DNA of 64,000 nt, from contig NZ_JBGCCU010000035.1 in NCBI RefSeq assembly GCF_041261445.1, positions 1 to 64,000 on the forward strand, read 5' to 3'. The notes under the pieces are model-generated. The model was given only the letters and a program-made list of their open reading frames with translations. It was not told the DNA's origin and made no database searches. Made by a program: the position numbers and the translations under genes. Positions 40,595-49,258 of the stretch are shown here, piece by piece. This DNA is from Catenulispora sp. EB89. Its GTDB lineage: Bacteria; Actinomycetota; Actinomycetes; Streptomycetales; Catenulisporaceae. Positions within the stretch are counted from its first letter, which is position 1. Each line of letters opens with the position of its first letter.

Positions 40595-43387
40595 CTATCG
40601 TGCTTCGAGCTCGGCCAACCGGGCCTGGACCCGTTCGGTGTCTGCCCGCATCCCGAGGCGCCGGTAGATCTCCAACGCCTGGCCCATGTACGCCAGGCCC
40701 TGGGCGGGATCGCCGGTGGCCAGATAGTGGTCGGCGATGCCCTCCAGCGAGATCGCTTCGTCGTCGGGTTTGTGCAGCTCCCGGTTCATCGCCAGTGCCT
40801 GCTCGTACAGCGCGAAGGCTCGGGGACGGTCGCCGAGCGCGGCGATCGCGGCCGCGTAGAAGTTCAGCGCCCAAGCCTCGTTGCCGCGATAGCCGATCTG
40901 TCGGAAAGCCTCCAGGGCCTGGCTGTGGGTGTCCGCCGCGCCCTGGAAGTCGCCGGTCAGATACCGCACTCGTCCCAGGTCGGTCAGCACCGAAGCCTCG
41001 TTGCCCCGGTTGCCGAGCTGTCGGTAGAGCTCCAGGGCCTGAGTGTGGGCCTGTGCCGCGCCCGGATAGTCCCCGGTCAGAAAGCGCGCCCGCCCCAGGT
41101 CGTGCAGGGCCATCGCCTCGCCGAGGCGGTTGCCGATCTGCCGGAAGACCTCCAGGGCTCGGGTGTGGGCGTCCAGCGCGCCCGCGAAATCCCCGCTCTG
41201 ATGCCCGACGCGCCCGATGTCGTTCAACGCGTTGGCTTCGCCGAGGCGGTTGCCGATCCGCCGGAAGATCTCCAAGGCCTGCGAGTGGGCGTCTACCGCA
41301 CCCACGAAATCAGCGTTCATATGCGCCACCCGCCCCAGCTCGTTCAGAGCGCTGGCCTCGCCGAGGCGGTTGCCGATCTTCTGGAAGATCTCCAGGGCCC
41401 GCATGTGGGTATCCGCCGCGCCCGGATAGTCGCCGCTCGTGTCCCGTACCCGCCCCAGGTTGATCAGGGCGTTGGCTTCGCCGAGGCGGTTGCCGATCTG
41501 CCGGAACATCTCCAGAGCCTGGGCGAACGTATCCGCCGCGCCCGGAACGTCCCCGCCCTGGTACCGCACCTGCCCCAGGTTGGTCAGGGCGTTGGCTTCG
41601 CCGAGGCGGTTGCCGATCTGCCGGAACATCTCCAAGGCCCGCGCGAAGTCGTCGGCGGCGCCCGGCGAATCCCCGGTCAGACGCCGCAATCGTCCCAGGT
41701 CGGTCAGGGCGGTGGCGTGGGCGGCAGGGCGGTCGAGACGGGCGGCTGCCTCCGCCGCGCCCTGGTGGACTTCCAAGGCGCGGACCCAGGGGCCGTCGGA
41801 CAGCAGGATCTCGGCCATGCCCGCGGTCAGGGCGATGGTGTGGTCGTCGAGATGGCGGGCCTGGGTGTGTGCGTCATCGAGGTTGCGGTGTTCGGTCCGC
41901 AGCCAGGCTCGGGCGGTCTCGGGATCGGTCAGATCCGGTGTGTGGGCGGGGGCGGGGCCGTCGGGTTCGGGGCGTGGCAAGCGGGCGATGGCGGTGGAGG
42001 CGGTCTGCGCGGTGTGGGCGTAGTAGTGCAGCAGCCGGTCCAGTGCCGTCGTGCGCTGCTTGGTGGATTCGTGGGTCGCGGCGAGGGTGCGGGCGTGCTC
42101 ACGGAGCAGGTCGTGCAGCCGATAGCGCCCGGGGGCGGTTTCGGTCAGCAGGCTGCGGTCGGTGAGGTCCTGCAGGAGCGTGTCGGCTTCGTTCAGGCCG
42201 GTGTCCAGCAGCGCGGCGGCCGCGTAAAGGTCGCTGTCCTGGCCCGGGACCAGTCCGAGGTGGCGGAACATGGCCTGCTGGTCCGGGGTGAGGTTGTCGT
42301 AGGACAGGTCGAACGCGGCACGGACCCGGCGGTCGCCGTCGTCGAAGGCGGCCAGGTCGGCGAGGCCGGTGCGCAGCCGCGCCTCCAGGTGCTCGGTGGT
42401 CCAGGCGGGGCGGTGGGCCAGGTTGGTGGCGGTGATGCGCAGTGCCAGCGGCAGGTAGCCGCACAGCTCGGCGATCCTGGCCACCGCCGGGTCGTCGGCG
42501 GCGATGCGGCCGGGGCCGGCGTGCCGGCACAGCAGGGCGACCGCGTCCGCGGGGTCCAGGACGTCCAGCGGCACCGCGTGCGCGTCGTCCAGGGCCTTGA
42601 GGCGGTTGCGGCTGGTGACCAGGACCAGACAGCCGGGAGTGGCCGGAATCAGGGGACGGACTTGCTGCTCGTTGGCGGCGTCGTCCAGGACGATCAGGGT
42701 GCGGCTGCCGGCCAGCCGGTTCCGGAAGGCTTTGGCCCGCTCGTCCAGTTCCGGCGGGATCGCTTGGGGATCCAGGCCGAGGGCCTGCAGGAGTCGGCCC
42801 AGCGCCTCGTTCGGATCGCGGGGGCCGGTGCCGGCGGTGTGCGCGTGCAGGTCGACGAACAGCTGCCCGTCGGGGAAGTTCTCGGCGGCGAGGTGAGCGG
42901 CGTGCACGGCCAGGGCGGTCTTGCCGATCCCGGCCATGCCGTCGATCGCGGAGACCACCACCGTCTTCGCCGCGTCCCCGGTGGCGGCCGCGATGGCGAG
43001 GAGCTGCTTGAGTTCGGCGTCGCGTCCGGTGAGAGTGGCGAGGTTCGCGGGCAGCTGCCGGAGCGGCACGGCCGGGTCGCCGGCCTTGGCCCGCACATGC
43101 ACCTGGACGCACGCCTGCCGCCAGCGCGCCACCTCCGGCTCGGGCACGCCGAGGGCCCGGACGATGGTCGTCACCAGATCGATGTCCAGACGGCGGCGCT
43201 GCGGCTGGAAGACGCTGGAGACGGTGGTGTGCGCGATGAGCTGCGGCGGTCGCATCAGCGGCCCGACGCGCTTGGCCAACATCCGGTAGGACGGGCCGCC
43301 GGCCCATTGCCGCAGCTCTCCGAGGGCCGTGATGAACTCCTCCAGGTCACGAACCTGGGAGGGATCCGGTGCCTCGTTCGCAGCCAT
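40595..43387 (-). CDS. STAND (NB-ARC) regulator with N-terminal HTH-like domain and TPRs
   Basis: The 930-residue protein has an XRE-like N-terminal region (VRDLEEFITALGELRQWAGG ... VSSVFQPQRRRLD). An NB-ARC ATPase follows with Walker A DGMAGIGKTALAV, TLIVLDDAAN (Walker B) and LVLVTSRNRL, then a winged helix and a C-terminal array of about ten TPRs. Seven of these share the unit ALEMFRQIGNRLGEANAL. Such proteins act as ATP-gated switches: TPRs bind a ligand and the HTH or NB-ARC oligomer responds. ATG 43387 was chosen because the upstream extension is low-complexity. Target and signal are unknown; it may be a second switch for the adjacent peptide locus. Confidence 0.85.
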   Translation of the reverse strand: MAANEAPDPSQVRDLEEFITALGELRQWAGGPSYRMLAKRVGPLMRPPQLIAHTTVSSVFQPQRRRLDIDLVTTIVRALGVPEPEVARWRQACVQVHVRAKAGDPAVPLRQLPANLATLTGRDAELKQLLAIAAATGDAAKTVVVSAIDGMAGIGKTALAVHAAHLAAENFPDGQLFVDLHAHTAGTGPRDPNEALGRLLQALGLDPQAIPPELDERAKAFRNRLAGSRTLIVLDDAANEQQVRPLIPATPGCLVLVTSRNRLKALDDAHAVPLDVLDPADAVALLCRHAGPGRIAADDPAVARIAELCGYLPLALRITATNLAHRPAWTTEHLEARLRTGLADLAAFDDGDRRVRAAFDLSYDNLTPDQQAMFRHLGLVPGQDSDLYAAAALLDTGLNEADTLLQDLTDRSLLTETAPGRYRLHDLLREHARTLAATHESTKQRTTALDRLLHYYAHTAQTASTAIARLPRPEPDGPAPAHTPDLTDPETARAWLRTEHRNLDDAHTQARHLDDHTIALTAGMAEILLSDGPWVRALEVHQGAAEAAARLDRPAAHATALTDLGRLRRLTGDSPGAADDFARALEMFRQIGNRLGEANALTNLGQVRYQGGDVPGAADTFAQALEMFRQIGNRLGEANALINLGRVRDTSGDYPGAADTHMRALEIFQKIGNRLGEASALNELGRVAHMNADFVGAVDAHSQALEIFRRIGNRLGEANALNDIGRVGHQSGDFAGALDAHTRALEVFRQIGNRLGEAMALHDLGRARFLTGDYPGAAQAHTQALELYRQLGNRGNEASVLTDLGRVRYLTGDFQGAADTHSQALEAFRQIGYRGNEAWALNFYAAAIAALGDRPRAFALYEQALAMNRELHKPDDEAISLEGIADHYLATGDPAQGLAYMGQALEIYRRLGMRADTERVQARLAELEAR
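40870..41710 (-). repeat. 120-bp tandem repeats encoding TPRs in the STAND gene
   Basis: Seven units of exactly 120 bp (40 codons) are visible. The segment with TTGCCGATCT recurs at 41127, 41367, 41487 and 41607, and with TTGCCGATCC at 41247; weaker copies lie at 40887 and 41007. DNA identity among the middle units is high enough to suggest recent duplication or gene conversion, so the repeat number may vary between strains. Confidence 0.8.
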
Positions 43388-43571
43388 CTGGTTGTGCGCT
43401 CCCGACGGTTCCACGCGCCGCTGCCGCGCGTGGAGTAGGTGTACAGATGTGGGCAGACTACGGGACTTCGACGGCGGCGAAGAAGTCGATTTCACTCCAT
43501 GGTCAGCGGAAGGCCGTCGCTTCACCGGTTCTCTTGAAGCGCCGACAGCGGCTGCCTGATCGGTCTTGGGA

Positions 43572-44138
43572 TCAAGCTCCGCACACCGCGTGCCGCAGTT
43601 CGGCCAGCTCTTGGTACATCAGGGTCGTGAGGTTGGCGGTGGGGGAGTCGATCCAGTCGTCGCAGGCGGCCACGAACACCGCGACCGCGGCTTTGCTGGC
43701 GAAGGCCGCCGTCCGTGGCGGCGCTTCGCGCTCCAGGAGCCCGGCTGCGATGGCCGCCGTGAGGGCTGCCGTCTTGATCAGGTCCCGTTCCTGGAGTTCG
43801 GTCGAGGACGCGATCAGTTCGCGCCGGGTGGCGGCGTACTCGCCGTACTTCGCCAGGTCGCTCAGGGCGGCGCCGGCCAGGGCCTCGACGGCGGCGTCCA
43901 GGGGCGCCAGGGCCGGGTCGGCCGCGGCCAGGTGCTTCAGGACGTGCGCTTCGAAGGCGGCGGCGTCGGCGAACAGGACCTCGCGCTTGTCGGGGAAGTG
44001 GTTGAAGAACGTGCGCTTGGTCAGGCCGGCGCGCTCGGCGATGTCGGCGACGGTGACGTCGGCGTAGCCGCGTTCGGCGAACAGCGCGCCGGCCGCCTGC
44101 TGGAGCCGCTGCTGCGCGTTGGGTTCCCACCGGGCCAT
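43572..44138 (-). CDS. TetR-family regulator of the divergent oxidoreductase
   Basis: The 188-residue protein has a TetR DNA-binding domain (AQQRLQQAAGALFAERGYAD, then VTVADIAERAGLTKRTFFNH and FPDKREVLF) and an all-helical C-terminal domain. The gene is divergent from the MDR-type oxidoreductase gene with 126 bp between the starts. Three copies of a TGCACTTGGTG-like sequence lie in that gap. The usual TetR logic would be repression of both genes until a small ligand, perhaps the oxidoreductase substrate, binds. Confidence 0.9.
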   Translation of the reverse strand: MARWEPNAQQRLQQAAGALFAERGYADVTVADIAERAGLTKRTFFNHFPDKREVLFADAAAFEAHVLKHLAAADPALAPLDAAVEALAGAALSDLAKYGEYAATRRELIASSTELQERDLIKTAALTAAIAAGLLEREAPPRTAAFASKAAVAVFVAACDDWIDSPTANLTTLMYQELAELRHAVCGA

Positions 44139-44173
44139 GGCCCTCACTGTACCGGCGCGTCCGCCGCTGGGTC

Positions 44174-44244
44174 TGCACCCGGTGAAGTCACTGTTTGCAC
44201 TTGGTGCAATCGCATGCCACAGTGAGGTCATTACACCAAGTGCA
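44174..44244. promoter_or_regulatory. Operator cluster between TetR and oxidoreductase genes
   Basis: Site 1 is TGCACCCGGTG (44174-44184). Site 2 is the perfect palindrome TTGCACTTGGTGCAA (44195-44209). Site 3 is CACCAAGTGCA (44234-44244), the reverse complement of the site 2 core. Sites 1 and 2 start 22 bp apart, two helical turns. This is the pattern expected for an autoregulated TetR operator, and the adjacent TetR protein is the natural candidate. Confidence 0.65.
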
Positions 44245-44264
44245 GTCACTGGCAGGAGCCCTCC

Positions 44265-45440
44265 ATGACCACTCCCGCGAACACTCCCGCGAACACTCCC
44301 GCGAACTCCTCCGCCGACGTCCCCGCAAACGCCGCGGCCTGGATCCCGGCCAAGCACGCGCGCCTGGAAGTCCGGCCGGCGCCCTCCACCCGCCCCGGCC
44401 CCGACCAGCTCGTCGTGCGCAACCGGGCGGTCGCGATCAACCCCCTGGACTGGATCATCCAGGTCGAGGGCAGCCTGACCTACGGCTGGCTGCGCTACCC
44501 GACGGTGCTCGGCACGGACGTCGCCGGCGAGGTCGTCGAGGTGGGGGCCGAGGTCACCCGGTTCCGCGTCGGGGACCGCGTGCTCGGCCTCGCGGTCGGG
44601 ACGGACAAGGACCGCACCAGCGCCGCCGAGGGCGCCTTCCAGCTCTACCCCCTCGTGTCGGAGAAGCTGGCGTGCCCCGTGCCGGACGCGATGCCGTTCG
44701 AGGACGCCGTCGTCCTCCCGCTGGCTGTGTCCACCGCCGCTTGCGGCCTGTTCCAACCCAGCCACCTGGGCCTGCGGCACCCGTCGGCGAACCCCGAGCC
44801 GACCGGCGAGACCGTCCTGGTGTGGGGCGGATCCACCAGCGTCGGCAGCAACGCCGTCCAGCTGGCGGTCGCCGGCGGCTACGAGGTCGTCACCACCGCC
44901 TCGCCACGCAACTTCGACTACGTCCGAGCCCTGGGAGCCAGCGCGGTCTTCGACTACACCAGCCCGACCGCCGTGCCAGACATCATCGAAGCATTCCAGG
45001 ACCGCACCCTGGCCGGCGCCATCGCCTTCGGCACCACCTCCGCTGCGTCCTGCGTCCGCATCGTGCGCAAGTGCCGCGGCAAGAAGTTCGTGGCACTGGC
45101 CAACCCGCCGGTGTCCTTCGAGCGCCTGGGCGCGCCCGACCGCGGCCGGCTCGCCTTCCCACGCCTGCTCGCACGACTCATCGGCTCCAACATCGCGCTG
45201 CAGTTCGCGGCGCGAACGCACGGAGTCGGCCTGAAGTACATCTTCGGCACGACGCTCAAGACCAACGAGGTCGGCACCGCGATCTACCGCGACTTCCTGC
45301 CCGCGGCCCTCGCCGACGGCAGCTATCTGGCCGCCCCGAAGCCGATGGTCGTCGGCAAGAGCCTGGACGACATCCAGGCCGCCATGGACCTTCAGCGCAA
45401 CGGCGTCTCGGCCGCGAAGGTCGTCGTCACGCTGCCCTGA
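44265..45440 (+). CDS. MDR-superfamily oxidoreductase (zinc-free, quinone/enoyl reductase-like)
   Basis: The 391-residue protein has the GroES-like start (VVRNRAVAINPLDWIIQVEG), GTDVAGEVVEVG, and a Rossmann domain with VLVWGGSTSVGSNAVQLAVA. The Cys/His zinc ligands of true alcohol dehydrogenases are missing. NADPH-dependent reduction of a quinone, enone or similar electrophile is likely. Residues 3-15 are an NTPA repeat encoded by a 12-bp tandem repeat at about 44275-44315, which may vary in copy number. AGGAG precedes the ATG. It is probably repressed by the divergent TetR protein. Confidence 0.85.
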   Translation: MTTPANTPANTPANSSADVPANAAAWIPAKHARLEVRPAPSTRPGPDQLVVRNRAVAINPLDWIIQVEGSLTYGWLRYPTVLGTDVAGEVVEVGAEVTRFRVGDRVLGLAVGTDKDRTSAAEGAFQLYPLVSEKLACPVPDAMPFEDAVVLPLAVSTAACGLFQPSHLGLRHPSANPEPTGETVLVWGGSTSVGSNAVQLAVAGGYEVVTTASPRNFDYVRALGASAVFDYTSPTAVPDIIEAFQDRTLAGAIAFGTTSAASCVRIVRKCRGKKFVALANPPVSFERLGAPDRGRLAFPRLLARLIGSNIALQFAARTHGVGLKYIFGTTLKTNEVGTAIYRDFLPAALADGSYLAAPKPMVVGKSLDDIQAAMDLQRNGVSAAKVVVTLP

Positions 45441-45510
45441 GGCGCGGGCATCCGACAGCGGCGATCAGCGAATCACCCGAAGCGCCGAAGCATCGAAGCG
45501 TCGAGTCAGG

Positions 45511-48500
45511 CTACTGACCCCGCCCGTTCACCGCCGAAGTCACCTGCCCGGCCAGGGCCGGGCTGATGACCGCGGTCCCGCCGAACAGGTCCACCGACGT
45601 CAGCTGCGGCCGGAGCGCGCTGAGCAGGTTCGCCGTCTCCGGCGGCAGTGTCGACGGCACCAGCACCAGCTCGCCGCCGGTGGCCGCGGTCAGCGCGCCG
45701 CCGGTCAGGGCGTCGGGGAAGCCGGTGCCGGTCGCGACGCCGAGCCGCTGGACGCCGCCGGCGGCCATGGCGGCCTGGACCACCTTGATGTCGGTCTCGT
45801 AGCGGGTGGCGCCGGCCAGCGGGCGGACGTAGCCGGGCAGGCCGGCCGTCGCGGTCACGGCCTGGCCGCCGATCGCCCAGGCCGCGGGCGCGCCGGCGGA
45901 CGACTGGGCGATGCGGCTCGCGATGAACGCTCGTACGTCCGGTGCCAGAGTCTTGCCGTCGGTCAGGATCACTGCGGCCGGTCCGGCCGCGGTCGCGGCG
46001 GGGCCGGTGGCGAACGGGCCGGCGGCGAGGGCGTCGGCGTAGTCCTGGCCGGTCGCCAGGACCACGTGCTGCGGGCTGCCGAGGCCGCGTTCGGCGATGT
46101 CCAGGGCGGTGTGGTCGCGGTCGGCGCCGGCGAAGCGGTTCACGCTGTAGCCGAGGTGGGTCAGTTCGCTGACGATGCCGGGGGCGATCGCCTGGGTGCC
46201 GCCGAGGACGTCGATCTGGCCGCCGCCGGTGCCCAGGACCCGGCGGATCTCGGCCAGGGTCGCGGGGGTCAGCGCGGCCGGGTCGGTGAGCAGCAGCGGG
46301 CCGCCGGCCTTGGCCGCCAGCGGCACGCCGGCCAGCGCGTCGGCGAACTGGTCGCCGCGGGCCAGCACGACGACGCGCGCGGTCGGGCGGCCGGTGGCGT
46401 CGCCGCCGGCGTTGGCCCAGTGCGACTGCGACACCGCGACGCCGGTGCCGTACCGGTCGCCGCCGGACAGCCGGGTGACCGTGGGGTTGCCTCCGGCGGT
46501 CGGGGGATTGCCGCTGCCGGGGTTGGAGGGCGGGCTGCTCGGGGCGACGCCGTTGCCGCTTATCTGGACGTACATCGCGCCTTGGCCGTCGGCCGGGGTG
46601 ATCTCGTACGCGGCCTGCTGCACGCCGGTCGTGGTCGGGGTGAAGGTCATGTTCACGTGGATGCTCTGACCCGGTCCGAGGACCTGGCCCTCGGAGATCG
46701 GCAGAGCGGTGTTGAACACGCCGGTCGGCGCCTTCGCCTTCGAGATGGTCAGCGGCGCGGTTCCGGTGTTCGTCGCGTCGAAGCCCACCGTCGCCGTGGA
46801 ACCGACCGTGACGTTGCCGAAGTCCAAGGCGGCGGGCGACATCTGCAGGTGCCCGAAGCCCGACACCGCACCGCCGGAGAGCGGGACGTTCAGGGTGCCA
46901 CTGGTCGACACGACGGTCAGCTGGTCGTTCGCCGGCCCGGGAGCCGTCGGGGCGAAGGTGATCGTCGCCGAGACCGACTTGCCGACACCGATGGTCGTGC
47001 CCTGCGACAGCCCCTGGACGGTGAACGGCGCGCTCGGCAGCGTGACGCTCTTGATCGTCTCGTCGACGGACCCGGTGTTCCAGATCCGGACCGCCATCGT
47101 CTCCGTCGTGCCGGTCGGCTGTTCGTTCTGGAATTTGACCGGGCTCGGCGAGGCTCCGAGGCCGTTCGTCAGACCGGTGCCGTTCAAGGCCACGCCGACG
47201 CTTCCGGCGCTGGTCGCGACGGTCATGATCCCGTTCGCAGCGCCGGGGGCGGTCGGGGTGAAGGTGACGTTCAGGGTCAGCTGGTCGCCGGCGTTCAGCG
47301 TCACCGGCGAGGCCAGCGGCGAGGTGTCGATGGTGTAGGGAGAGGCGTTCACCGTGGCGCCGGTGACGGTCACCTGCTGCGTCGCGGTCAGCGTCACCTG
47401 CTTCTGGACGTGCGAACCCACCTCGACCGGTCCGAACGTCACCGGAGGCGTGGTCAGTGGTGTCTTCGCGGGCTTGCCGAAACCGATGACCTTCCCCACG
47501 AGGTCGGTCTCGCGGGTGCCGACGTAAACCCGGTTGGAGTCGGTGGCCACGACCGAGTACTTGGCCGCGCGGCCGATCGGCGCCGAGTACAGCTTGTCGA
47601 GGGTGCCGTGCGAGTCGGGGATCGCAGAGTACGCATTCAGGGTGGCGTTCTCGCCGGTCGCGCCGTTGCCCCAGGGCCCGACCGGGGCTTGCACCACCCA
47701 GACGACGGCGCTGCCGGACACGGAGTCGGTCGAGGTGACGATCGGCGATCCGCTGGTGTAGCCGAAGATGTCGGTGCTGGACCCGGCCTGGGTCAGGGTG
47801 GGAATGCCGTCCGCTGTCGCCCCGGCCTGGAGCGCGACCAACGGCTGCTGGTTGCCCACCTCGTAGACGTAGCCGCCGTCGCCGCCCCACACCGCCGGGT
47901 GCCCCCACTGGCCGCCGGGCAGCGGGCCGATGGTCTGCACGGCGGCGTCCGTGCCCTTGGGGCCCTGCCCCATGCCGCCGAGGTTGTCGCGGTTGAGCAG
48001 GAAGATCCGGCCGTCCTTGCCCTCCTGGAAGAGCAGGTGCGGCACCTTCGCGGTGCCGAAGCTGTCCGGAAGCGCGACCGGACCGCCGGAGCCCAGGTCG
48101 GTGTCGTTCATGTCCAGCGTCGCGTTGTCGGAGGGGCTGAAGAAGTCCACCGGCGTCAGCGAGCGGTCCGAGCCCACCTGGAGTCGGACCACCGACTCGG
48201 CGAGGTAGGTGCCCGGATTGTTGCCGGGACCCGGCTTCGGGCTGATGCCGTTGCCGGTGGCGACGATGATGCGGCCGTCGCCGTCGGACATCAGACCGCC
48301 GCCGGACTGCCAGATGCCGGCGCCGCTGCCGGCGTCGTTGGTCTCCGAGGTCCACATCGCGGTCTGCTGCCCGGAGGCGGCGTCGACGCCGACGACGTAG
48401 CCGTGCCAGGGAGTGAAGTCGCAGTGTGCGCCGAACCCGGCGTAGACCACGCCGTTCAGGAGCAGCAGTCCGGGGCGCTGCATCTCGTGGAAGGCGTCGA

Positions 48501-49086
48501 ACGGCGTCGAGGGGTCGTTGCTCGGCGCGCCCTGGATCTTGGTCGGCCACCCCGAGCGCTCGGCGCCGGTGCCCGGGTCGATCGCGTGCATCAGCCAGCT
48601 GGCCTGCGTCGGGTCGCCGTTGGCGTAGGTCTTGGACGTGAAATAGACCGTGTTGCTGGCCGGGTCGTACACCGGAGCGCTGGTGATGCCGACCGTGGGC
48701 CCCAGGTCGCCGCAGCCGGTCGGCGGGTCGATCGAGTCCGAGGGCCAGGCCGGGCCCAGGTCCGACCGGGTCCACAGGATCGCCCCGGACTGCGGGTCCA
48801 GGCCGTAGACCTTGTTGTTCTCGGTGGTGACGACGAGCATGCCGCCGGCCACCAGAGGCTGGGCGAAGACTTGGCCGTCGACCGTGGTCGAGAAGATCTG
48901 TCCGAACGTCGGGTCGGAGACGTCGGCGGGGCTCAGGCCGGGCTCGTGCTGGTCCCATCCGGTGCGGGCGTTGTCGACCGACACCGTGACATCGTCAGCC
49001 TTGGCCAGTTGCGGCTGAGCCAGACCGGCCGTGGCGACGGCCGCGGTGATGCCCAATGCGGTTATTCGAGATCGGCGAGTCGGCAC
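45511..49086 (-). CDS. Secreted beta-propeller / ASH-domain / CWB2 protein, 1191 residues
   Basis: A Sec signal (RRSRITALGITAAVATAGLA ... AKA) is followed by a PQQ-like eight-bladed beta-propeller (residues 40-520; NKVYGLDPQSGAILWTR, GGDGGYVYEVGNQQP). Three choice-of-anchor-D/ASH Ig-like domains come next (520-850; VTFGPVEVGSHVQKQVTLTA, ALDFGNVTVGSTATVGFD), then a Pro/Gly linker and three cell-wall-binding repeats 2 (870-1190; TRLSGGDRYGTGVAVSQSHW, VVLARGDQFADAL). CWB2 repeats anchor proteins to wall polymers. GTG 49086 is preferred over an upstream GTG because AAGGGGG precedes it and it yields a clean signal peptide. The propeller ligand is unknown. Confidence 0.8.
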   Translation of the reverse strand: MPTRRSRITALGITAAVATAGLAQPQLAKADDVTVSVDNARTGWDQHEPGLSPADVSDPTFGQIFSTTVDGQVFAQPLVAGGMLVVTTENNKVYGLDPQSGAILWTRSDLGPAWPSDSIDPPTGCGDLGPTVGITSAPVYDPASNTVYFTSKTYANGDPTQASWLMHAIDPGTGAERSGWPTKIQGAPSNDPSTPFDAFHEMQRPGLLLLNGVVYAGFGAHCDFTPWHGYVVGVDAASGQQTAMWTSETNDAGSGAGIWQSGGGLMSDGDGRIIVATGNGISPKPGPGNNPGTYLAESVVRLQVGSDRSLTPVDFFSPSDNATLDMNDTDLGSGGPVALPDSFGTAKVPHLLFQEGKDGRIFLLNRDNLGGMGQGPKGTDAAVQTIGPLPGGQWGHPAVWGGDGGYVYEVGNQQPLVALQAGATADGIPTLTQAGSSTDIFGYTSGSPIVTSTDSVSGSAVVWVVQAPVGPWGNGATGENATLNAYSAIPDSHGTLDKLYSAPIGRAAKYSVVATDSNRVYVGTRETDLVGKVIGFGKPAKTPLTTPPVTFGPVEVGSHVQKQVTLTATQQVTVTGATVNASPYTIDTSPLASPVTLNAGDQLTLNVTFTPTAPGAANGIMTVATSAGSVGVALNGTGLTNGLGASPSPVKFQNEQPTGTTETMAVRIWNTGSVDETIKSVTLPSAPFTVQGLSQGTTIGVGKSVSATITFAPTAPGPANDQLTVVSTSGTLNVPLSGGAVSGFGHLQMSPAALDFGNVTVGSTATVGFDATNTGTAPLTISKAKAPTGVFNTALPISEGQVLGPGQSIHVNMTFTPTTTGVQQAAYEITPADGQGAMYVQISGNGVAPSSPPSNPGSGNPPTAGGNPTVTRLSGGDRYGTGVAVSQSHWANAGGDATGRPTARVVVLARGDQFADALAGVPLAAKAGGPLLLTDPAALTPATLAEIRRVLGTGGGQIDVLGGTQAIAPGIVSELTHLGYSVNRFAGADRDHTALDIAERGLGSPQHVVLATGQDYADALAAGPFATGPAATAAGPAAVILTDGKTLAPDVRAFIASRIAQSSAGAPAAWAIGGQAVTATAGLPGYVRPLAGATRYETDIKVVQAAMAAGGVQRLGVATGTGFPDALTGGALTAATGGELVLVPSTLPPETANLLSALRPQLTSVDLFGGTAVISPALAGQVTSAVNGRGQ

Positions 49087-49143
49087 GGCTGCCCCCTTGT
49101 GGAACACGCCGACAGACCGGCGGTGACGTCGAACGGCCACCAA

Positions 49144-49173
49144 GTCCTACAGGTCGCGCGGGAGCTGCGTCAA
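49144..49173 (-). promoter_or_regulatory. Candidate promoter for the CWB2 protein gene
   Basis: On the - strand, TTGACG (at 49173-49168) and TAGGAC (at 49149-49144) are separated by 18 bp, matching the vegetative -35/-10 pattern. They lie about 60 bp upstream of the chosen GTG start. It is a motif match only. Confidence 0.4.
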
Positions 49174-49258
49174 TCGGTGTGGATCTGTCAAGGCATTGAT
49201 GACTGGAAGCGGCGGCGGTGATCCGGGGGATTCATCCCGACTATCCGAAACGACCGCG

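Noticed and set aside
40870-41710. CRISPR-like regular repeats
   Set aside because: The period is 120 bp in frame with a TPR protein and there are no unique spacers; it is coding repetition.
34553-43387. Classical PKS, NRPS or lanthipeptide cluster around the SARP gene
   Set aside because: No ketosynthase, adenylation-carrier pair, LanM/LanB or radical SAM genes are present; only the PaaK-like enzyme is seen.
45506-48958. Alternative - strand frame of 1150 codons overlapping the CWB2 gene
   Set aside because: It is the same strand in another frame, Arg/Pro/Gly-rich, and has no domains.
46066-49221. 1051-codon + strand frame opposite the CWB2 protein gene
   Set aside because: Composition is that of an antisense shadow; the - strand frame has a signal peptide and recognisable domains.
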